Below the pieces are notes generated by a model. The model worked only from the letters and a program-made list of their open reading frames with translations. It searched no databases and was not told where the DNA came from. From the NCBI GenBank assembly GCA_013152695.1, contig JAADFV010000004.1:1-10963 (forward strand): a stretch of DNA of 10,963 nt, written 5' to 3'. Every line of letters begins with the position of its first letter. The first letter of the stretch is position 1. This document shows positions 6,186-10,963 of the stretch, in pieces. The translations under genes and the position numbers were made by a program. The stretch comes from Chloroflexota bacterium (lineage in GTDB: Bacteria; Chloroflexota; Anaerolineae; J102).

Positions 6186-7526
6186 ATGCCCAATATCAAT
6201 CAAGACACGCCCATATTCAATCTCAAAGCCGTTGTAAGAGAAACTGGCTTGAAGGCCGATACACTGCGCGCATGGGAACGCCGTTATGGTCTACCCACGC
6301 CTAGCCGCTCGCAGGGCCGGCAACGCCTCTACTGTCAACGGGATATTCAGGTTCTAAAGTGGCTCATAGCACGACAGCAGGAAGGGATGACTATCAGTCG
6401 CGCCGTGAAACTATGGCGGCAACTCGAAAGTGATGGGAAGGACCCTTTCGCCATCATGCCTCTGGCCCCAACCCCTCCTCAAGCTTCGACGCTTCCTGCC
6501 GGCAACACCCTGGAACAACTTCGGCACGATTGGATTCAGGCCTGCCAACGTTTTGACGAAACCCAGGCCGAGCAAAGTCTGGCCCAGGCTTTTGCCCTTT
6601 TTCCGGCCGAAATCGTGTTTCAGCAGGTCATAGCCCAGGGACTGGTAGAAATCGGTGAGCGTTGGCACAATAACCATCTCACCCCTCATCAGGAACACTT
6701 TGCCACAGCCCTTGCTCGCCGGCGCATAGAAATGCTCCTTGCGGCCTGCCCCCCACCCTCACGATCCGAACACCTACTCATCGGTTGTGCCCCCAAAGAA
6801 GAACACGCTATCCCCGCCCTTTTACTCAGCTACTATCTCAAACGCCAGGGCTTGCATATCACATATCTGGGCGCTAATGTCCCACAGCACCAGTTCGAAA
6901 CCACCCTCGAACAAATCCAGCCCCGCCTGCTCATTCTCACCAGCCAGCGACTGACAACCGCCGCCCATCTCATCGACATCGCCAGACAAATCCAGACTAC
7001 GGAAACAATGCTGGCCTACGGAGGGCGCCTTTTTAGCCAGCACCCGGCACTGCGCCAACGTATTAGCGGCTATTATCTGGGCGACAATCTGCTCCAGGTG
7101 CCGGCCCAGGTTGAGCGGATACTGGCCCAACCAGGAGCGCCCCAACCAGCCCCGGAACTTTCCCCTACCGAACAACAAGCTCTGATTGATTTTCAGATTT
7201 ATTGGCCGCAAATTCTTGGCGTGCTTAGAGCATCCCCAGACCCCTTACTTCGAACAATGAACGAGGCTGATTTCGAGTTGATCAGCACGCATTTAACCGA
7301 AAACATTACGGCTGCTTTGCGTTTTGGCGATATCACTCTTGCTGAAATCGAGCTTCCCTGGTTACAGCATTTTTTACAACAGCGGCGCTATGATGAATCA
7401 TTTTTGCCTGCTTACTTGCAGCAAATCCAGAAAATTGCCGCGGGACTATTGCCTCCCTCTGCACAAGTCCTCAACACCTGGCTGCAAAACATCACCCGTA
7501 CCGGCATTTTCACTCCCACCAGCTAG
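6186..7526 (+). CDS. MerR-type regulator with cobalamin-binding domain (CarH/LitR-like)
   Basis: 446 residues from the ATG at 6186, which has AAGGAGG 4 nt upstream; an in-frame TTG 18 nt earlier is rejected because it lies before that site. Order of domains: MerR helix-turn-helix (about 9-80, with ETGLKADTLRAWERRYGLPTP); a proline-rich linker; a helical B12 cap domain (about 106-187); a Rossmann-type B12-binding domain (about 195-315, with KEEHAIPALLL, LGANVP and YGGRLF); and a C-terminal helical extension (about 325-446). The cap has W160-x9-E170-H171, the same spacing as the W/E/H residues that cover the adenosyl face in Thermus CarH. H207 in E-x-H is the expected lower axial ligand. Family knowledge: AdoCbl-bound tetramers repress in the dark and fall apart in light, often controlling carotenoid or photoprotection genes. 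No such genes lie here, so targets are unknown; it may act in trans. Confidence 0.9.
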   Translation: MPNINQDTPIFNLKAVVRETGLKADTLRAWERRYGLPTPSRSQGRQRLYCQRDIQVLKWLIARQQEGMTISRAVKLWRQLESDGKDPFAIMPLAPTPPQASTLPAGNTLEQLRHDWIQACQRFDETQAEQSLAQAFALFPAEIVFQQVIAQGLVEIGERWHNNHLTPHQEHFATALARRRIEMLLAACPPPSRSEHLLIGCAPKEEHAIPALLLSYYLKRQGLHITYLGANVPQHQFETTLEQIQPRLLILTSQRLTTAAHLIDIARQIQTTETMLAYGGRLFSQHPALRQRISGYYLGDNLLQVPAQVERILAQPGAPQPAPELSPTEQQALIDFQIYWPQILGVLRASPDPLLRTMNEADFELISTHLTENITAALRFGDITLAEIELPWLQHFLQQRRYDESFLPAYLQQIQKIAAGLLPPSAQVLNTWLQNITRTGIFTPTS

Positions 7527-7587
7527 ATAGTGCTCCCCTGGGCCGGTCATTACGGTGATCGATGCGCCTAAATACCATAAAAACAAT

Positions 7588-7614
7588 GCCCGCCCGAACA
7601 TCAATCGGGCGGGC
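7588..7614. terminator. Bidirectional intrinsic terminator
   Basis: GCCCGCCCGA (7588-7597), a 7-nt loop, then TCGGGCGGGC (7605-7614): ten perfect, mostly G-C pairs. On the plus strand TAATTTTTT follows; on the minus strand the other flank reads ATTGTTTTT. It lies 61 nt past the regulator stop and 16 nt past the pckA stop, so it serves both convergent genes. Confidence 0.9.
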
Positions 7615-7630
7615 GTAATTTTTTGAGGAT

Positions 7631-9244
7631 TTAGAGATGAGGACCGGCGGCAGCAACCTCGGCAGACACTTTTGCTTCGAATTGTTTGAAATTCTCCACG
7701 AACATTGCCGCCAATTTTCGGGCCTGAGCGTCGTAGGCGGCGCCATCGCTCCAGGTGTTGCGTGGGTGCAGGACGAAATCAGGCACACCCGGCACGTGTT
7801 TGGGCACATGGACGCCGAACACGGGATCAGGTTCGGTTTCTACATCGTCGAGAAGACCATCCAGGGCGGCAGTGACCATGGCCCGCGTGTGGGCAATCTT
7901 CATGCGCTCGCCAACGCCATAGGGGCCACCAGACCAACCAGTGTTGACCAGCCAGACATTGGCACCATGTTTCTCGATCTTTTCGCCCAACATTTCGGCG
8001 TAGACAAAGGGATGGCGGGGAAGGAAGGGCGCACCGAAACAGGCGCTGAAGGTTGCCTGGGGCTCGGTCACACCGCGTTCGGTACCGGCCACCTTGGCTG
8101 TGTAACCACTGATGAAGTGATACATCGCCTGGTCGGGCGTCAGTTTAGAGATGGGAGGCAAGACACCAAAGGCGTCGGCTGTGAGGAAAATGACATTCTT
8201 GGGATGGCCGGCAAGACCGTCACGGGTGGCGTTGGGAATGTGACTGATGGGGTAAGCGGCACGAGTGTTCTCGGTGAGAGAATCGTCATCGAGATCGATG
8301 CGGCGGGTATGGGCATTGTAGGCCACATTCTCGAGAATTGTACCAAAGCGGCGGGTCGTGGCATAAATCTCGGGTTCAGCCTCGGCAGAAAGGCGAATGA
8401 CCTTGGCATAGCAGCCACCTTCAAAGTTGAAGACACCGTCGTCGCTCCAACCATGCTCGTCATCACCGATGAGGGTACGGCTGGAATCAGCACTGAGGGT
8501 GGTTTTACCTGTGCCGGATAGGCCGAAAAAGATGGCAACATCGCCATTGGAACCCACATTGGCCGAACAGTGCATGGGTAAGACGCCACGTTTTGGCATC
8601 AAGAAATTCATCACTGAAAAAATCGACTTTTTGATTTCCCCGGCGTAGGCTGTGCCTCCGATAAGAATCAAGCGCTCGGCAAAATTAAGAATAATAAATG
8701 CCTGAGAATTCGTACCATCAACCGAAGGATCAGCGGTGAAACTGGGTGCCTGAATGACGGTAAAGTCGGGGATATGGCCCATCAGTTTGTCACGGTCGAG
8801 CTCACGAATGAACATATTCCGTACAAACATGTTGTGCCAGGCAGTTTCGGTAACGACCCGTATGGGTAGGCGATACTCAGGATCAGCACCGGCATAACAG
8901 TCTTGCACAAAGACTTGTCGCCCCTCCAAATAAGTGAGCATGCGTTCCTTGAGATGGGCAAAGGCGCTGACCTCAAAAGGCCGATTGATGTTGCCCCACC
9001 AGATTTGATCTTCGGTGGTGGACTCACGCACAATGAAACGATCATTGGGCGAACGCCCTGTATGCTGCCCGGTGCGAACAGCAAGTGGCCCTAAATGAAC
9101 CGTGACCCCTTCGCGGTTACGGACAGCAGTATCGTAGAGGGCAGGTGTAGGCAGATTCCACCAGGCAGCCCACAGATTGTGCAGGCCATGATTTTCCAGC
9201 CCGTAATGGCTGGCAGCAGCACCAAATTGATGAACGTCTTTCAT
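7631..9244 (-). CDS. pckA: ATP-dependent phosphoenolpyruvate carboxykinase
   Basis: A 537-residue enzyme of normal length for the ATP-using class. Motifs: [10 protein letters not shown] (61-70, with R64 for substrate); YAGEIKKS (200-207, metal/substrate lysine); PMHCSANVG (223-231, metal His H225); the ATP-type P-loop GLSGTGKTT (241-249); and the kinase-2 segment LIGDDEHGW (258-266) with the metal-binding Asp. It converts oxaloacetate and ATP to PEP, ADP and CO2, the first step of gluconeogenesis, or runs in reverse in anaplerotic or fermentative metabolism, in the cytosol. The ATG at 9244 has AAGGAG (9253-9258) 8 nt upstream. It follows the DUF503 gene by 93 nt on the same strand and could be the end of that operon or have its own promoter; I find no convincing promoter in the gap. 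Confidence 0.97.
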   Translation of the reverse strand: MKDVHQFGAAASHYGLENHGLHNLWAAWWNLPTPALYDTAVRNREGVTVHLGPLAVRTGQHTGRSPNDRFIVRESTTEDQIWWGNINRPFEVSAFAHLKERMLTYLEGRQVFVQDCYAGADPEYRLPIRVVTETAWHNMFVRNMFIRELDRDKLMGHIPDFTVIQAPSFTADPSVDGTNSQAFIILNFAERLILIGGTAYAGEIKKSIFSVMNFLMPKRGVLPMHCSANVGSNGDVAIFFGLSGTGKTTLSADSSRTLIGDDEHGWSDDGVFNFEGGCYAKVIRLSAEAEPEIYATTRRFGTILENVAYNAHTRRIDLDDDSLTENTRAAYPISHIPNATRDGLAGHPKNVIFLTADAFGVLPPISKLTPDQAMYHFISGYTAKVAGTERGVTEPQATFSACFGAPFLPRHPFVYAEMLGEKIEKHGANVWLVNTGWSGGPYGVGERMKIAHTRAMVTAALDGLLDDVETEPDPVFGVHVPKHVPGVPDFVLHPRNTWSDGAAYDAQARKLAAMFVENFKQFEAKVSAEVAAAGPHL

Positions 9245-9337
9245 GTTAGGAACTCCTTATGCTGAAAAGCAGGTCTTCTCGTCAGTTCGAGAAGGTGGGA
9301 AATGTCTCCGAAACGGAAACAATTGAATGTTGGGGGA
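9245..9337 (-). promoter_or_regulatory. Leader of pckA with two short inverted repeats
   Basis: In this 93-nt gap CTTCTCG/CGAGAAG (9275-9281 and 9288-9294) can form a 7-bp, 6-nt-loop hairpin; on the minus strand it is followed by ACCTGCTTTTC, so a weak terminator or attenuator is possible. A second, operator-like imperfect palindrome GTCTCCGAAACGGAAAC (9304-9320) lies upstream. No -35/-10 pair fits well. Function is a guess. Confidence 0.35.
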
Positions 9338-9622
9338 TTAGAGTATTTCGATTTGATAGTGAGCGATGTCGCAGTCCAAGCGTGATTCTGCCAGAGAGGT
9401 GATGGCCTTTTCCAGCAGACCGTGGGCGTAGCGAACATCGTTGGATACGGTAACTAGAGCGATGATGGCGATCGCGCGCTGGTCGAGAGCGTCGACTTCC
9501 GCCACGGCCAGATTGTACTCATGGCGTAAGCGGGCCAACACCGATTTGATGATGCGGCGCTTGTCTTTGAGGGTGCCGTTACCGGGCAGATCGAGTTCTA
9601 TGAGTGCTGAGCCGATAACCAT
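9338..9622 (-). CDS. DUF503 family protein (YlxP-like)
   Basis: A 94-residue protein matching the DUF503 pattern: a first strand with a small-residue start (MVIGSALIELDLPG), then the hallmark LKDKRRIIKSVLARLRHEYNLAVAEVD (18-44), a central beta strand (AIAIIALVTVSND, 50-62) and a C-terminal helix and strand (LLEKAITSL...IAHYQIEIL). The expected fold is a small ferredoxin-like alpha/beta protein in the cytosol. The family's function is not firmly known; in Bacillus the ylxP gene lies in the nusA-infB-rbfA ribosome/transcription cluster, which is not the setting here. The ATG lies 5 nt after the stop of the LipM-like gene with no strong ribosome-binding site, so translation is probably coupled to that gene. 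Confidence 0.85.
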   Translation of the reverse strand: MVIGSALIELDLPGNGTLKDKRRIIKSVLARLRHEYNLAVAEVDALDQRAIAIIALVTVSNDVRYAHGLLEKAITSLAESRLDCDIAHYQIEIL

Positions 9623-9627
9623 AGTCG

Positions 9628-10482
9628 TTATGAAACCCGCTGTAACCAGTCGGGGTGAGCATATTTTTCTTGAACAAGAGTATGAGCCAACTGCTGTTCA
9701 GCAGGGCTGAGTTCTTGTTGTTCGAAATCGAGAGCAAGAACAGTGCTAAGGCCATCGATAAGAGCAGTGGCAGCCTCCCAAAAGGTGACAACACGGCCAA
9801 GGACGGCGCCGAGGGTTGTCGCCCGTGCCGCCAGTATCTCGCGCAAGGCTGTTCGCTCTGTTTCACTATCGATGGCAAGGACATCGACCAGGCGAGTGAT
9901 GTCTCCTTGCAGAGGTAAAGTGCCATGTTGCAACACATATCCGGCCCGCCGGTTTTGGGCAGAGCCAACCAATTTTTGCCGGCCTACCGAGATTTCATAG
10001 GCGCTGGGCACTTCGAAACAGACAGGCGAGACATCAGGTCCAACTCGTTGATCACCAGGAGCTTTGCTTACGGCCACGCCCATGCGCCGTAAGCCGAGAA
10101 CGATGCCCTGGCTGATGAGGTTGTAGGTGTCAAGTACAGGACCATGCAGCCTTGGCTCATTAGCCGGCCCCATGATGCTGTAGGTCAGTTCGTCTATGTG
10201 GAGGATGGCGCGGCCACCGGTGGGACGGCGCACCAAATCGTAGCCTTGCGCCTGCAGACGGTCGCTGTCGATTTCAGCCGCCGATTGATGGCGACCAAGA
10301 GAAACGGTGCCGGGTTGCCATTGATAGAAACGGAGGGTGGGGGGACTCTCACCCTGGGCGGCAAGGGTGGCAATGGCTTCATCCACTGCCATATTCCAGG
10401 CGCCCGATGCAGGCTCGGTGATGAGAAGTCGCCAGGTGGTGGGAGAAAAGGATGGCACAGGAGGGATGTTGGAGGTGTTCAT
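9628..10482 (-). CDS. lipM: Lipoate/octanoate protein ligase-family enzyme, probably LipM-type octanoyltransferase
   Basis: A 284-residue BPL/LPL-fold protein. It has the family start WRLL...GAWNMAVDEA (17-35), LGRHQ (62-66), the RRPTGGRAILH element (85-95) and CFEVPSAYEISVGRQKLVGSAQNRR (155-179), where C155 sits in the position of the LipM nucleophile (about Cys150 in Bacillus) and K170 is the acyl-contacting lysine of the whole superfamily. This Cys pattern and the RRxTGGRAxLH...DELTYS spacing suit octanoyl-ACP:protein octanoyltransferase better than ATP-dependent LplA, which lacks that Cys. It would load octanoate onto GcvH or 2-oxoacid dehydrogenase subunits for sulfur insertion by LipA. 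Neither partner is in the window. The ATG at 10482 has no clear ribosome-binding site. It heads a group with the DUF503 gene and perhaps pckA. A lipoate ligase or LipL-type amidotransferase remains possible. Confidence 0.78.
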   Translation of the reverse strand: MNTSNIPPVPSFSPTTWRLLITEPASGAWNMAVDEAIATLAAQGESPPTLRFYQWQPGTVSLGRHQSAAEIDSDRLQAQGYDLVRRPTGGRAILHIDELTYSIMGPANEPRLHGPVLDTYNLISQGIVLGLRRMGVAVSKAPGDQRVGPDVSPVCFEVPSAYEISVGRQKLVGSAQNRRAGYVLQHGTLPLQGDITRLVDVLAIDSETERTALREILAARATTLGAVLGRVVTFWEAATALIDGLSTVLALDFEQQELSPAEQQLAHTLVQEKYAHPDWLQRVS

Positions 10483-10806
10483 TGAGTTAGCAATATTTTT
10501 TGATAAGGCAAATGCGTAGTTCGAAAATTCTCTGATCTGGTTCGTTCACCCGACATAAACACCCAAAAGTCAGCAAAGATGCGCGCGCTTGCCGAGATCA
10601 ACCTTGTTCTTAGAGCGCGTCGGAGTAGCACGCGCTTGGGAACGTTGCTGATCTGGCAGTCAAGAAAGGCGAGAAAGCCTTTGCTACGAGTATGGAGTAA
10701 ACCGGAGTTTATGCGGATGGAATAAGCGGCCCCCTGCAGCGTTGCAGTGTAATCCGCAGAAAAAAGAGAGCTTGTGAACAAAGGGAGTGCCCTGTAAATA
10801 AGGATC
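10483..10806 (-). other. Long, structured leader upstream of the lipM-like gene (no gene seen)
   Basis: Between the promoter and the lipM-like ATG the minus-strand RNA could fold several stems: TGCGGAT/ATCCGCA (10712-10718 and 10752-10758) enclosing CTGCA/TGCAG (10734-10738 and 10743-10747); AAAGGC/GCCTTT (10665-10670 and 10677-10682); and AGCGCGT/ACGCGCT (10614-10620 and 10630-10636). A G/C tract GCGCGCGCTT (10581-10590) could compete for the last stem. A 120-codon frame on this strand overlaps the region, but it would begin inside the promoter, has no ribosome-binding site and resembles nothing I know, so I do not call it. I recognise no named riboswitch. Confidence 0.45.
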
Positions 10807-10812
10807 GAGGTC

Positions 10813-10841
10813 ATTATAACGGTTGCGAGGCACGAGGTCAA
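10813..10841 (-). promoter_or_regulatory. Probable promoter of the lipM-DUF503(-pckA) group
   Basis: Minus strand: TTGACC (10836-10841; five of six), 17-nt spacer, TATAAT (10813-10818; perfect). The expected start near 10806 would leave a leader of about 320 nt before the lipM-like ATG. No other good promoter is seen closer to that gene. Confidence 0.65.
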
Positions 10842-10873
10842 TCAAGCCGTTTACTGCTCAGGTTTTGGCCCTC

Positions 10874-10946
10874 GGAGCAGAAAGGAGTAGGGAGCAGGAA
10901 GTAAGGAGCAAGGAGTAGGAAGCAGGAAGCAAGGAGTAAGGAGGGC
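10874..10946. repeat. Heptamer (STRR-like) repeat block
   Basis: After one unit at 10874-10880 and a 3-nt break, eight consecutive heptamers from 10884 to 10939 all fit GRAGYAR exactly (GGAGTAG, GGAGCAG, GAAGTAA, GGAGCAA, GGAGTAG, GAAGCAG, GAAGCAA, GGAGTAA), then a decayed GGAGGGC. The block may continue past the window edge (GAAGCAGG at 10956-10963). It lies just upstream of the lipM promoter, and shares 22 identical bases with the block near 5860. Confidence 0.85.
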
Positions 10947-10963
10947 AAGCGTCACGAAGCAGG

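Noticed and set aside
5966..6203. Short minus-strand frames across the heptamer-rich region
   Set aside because: They follow the purine-repeat composition and lack initiation signals.
7637..8521. A 294-codon open frame on the plus strand opposite pckA
   Set aside because: It lies entirely antisense to a fully convincing pckA, has no ribosome-binding site or recognisable domain, and its composition mirrors the third-position bias of the real gene.
10479..10841. A 120-codon minus-strand frame upstream of and overlapping the lipM-like start
   Set aside because: Its start lies within the promoter boxes, and no family resemblance or initiation signal is visible; better explained as a non-coding leader.

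Overview
The window looks like ordinary chromosome from a moderately GC-rich bacterium, and I would guess Chloroflexota (Anaerolineae/Caldilineae-like). The guess rests on the recalled flavour of the proteins: a two-domain glutamine-dependent NAD synthetase, an ATP-type PEP carboxykinase, a LipM-like acyltransferase and a long CarH-type B12 regulator. It also rests on purine-rich degenerate heptamer repeats between genes. None of this was tested by a search. I see no phage, IS, CRISPR, rRNA or tRNA gene.

Layout. (1) 2-352 (+): the 3' end of a family 2 glycosyltransferase gene, convergent with (2) a minus-strand pair, a DeoR-type repressor (1477-2247) followed by a divergent M19 'membrane dipeptidase' (367-1356), served by a perfect TTGACA-N17-TATAAT promoter at 2438-2466. 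(3) A 471-bp gene-free gap with a large hairpin at 2596-2635. (4) A minus-strand pair, nadE (3886-5658) then a class I aminotransferase (2719-3882), 3 nt apart, with a sigma70-like promoter just upstream of nadE. (5) A 527-bp divergent intergenic region rich in heptameric GRAGNNN repeats. (6) A plus-strand MerR/cobalamin-binding regulator of the CarH/LitR type (6186-7526) with a near-consensus promoter carrying two inverted repeats. (7) A bidirectional terminator (7588-7614) separating it from (8) a minus-strand group: LipM-like octanoyltransferase (9628-10482), a DUF503/YlxP-like protein (9338-9622) and ATP-dependent PEP carboxykinase pckA (7631-9244). (9) A promoter 330 nt upstream of the lipM-like gene, implying a long structured leader, and a second heptamer-repeat block at the window end.

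How the genes fit together: most are central metabolism (NAD synthesis, amino-group transfer, lipoylation, the PEP/oxaloacetate node) and are grouped by co-transcription more than by one pathway. The regulatory parts are the most interesting: an apparently complete B12 photoreceptor with a C-terminal extension and an operator-like promoter, and a DeoR repressor preceding an M19 protein that lacks most canonical metal ligands. I found no clearly new multi-gene system. The candidates worth a second look are the CarH-like regulator, the M19 protein, the heptamer repeats and the long leader upstream of the lipM-like gene.
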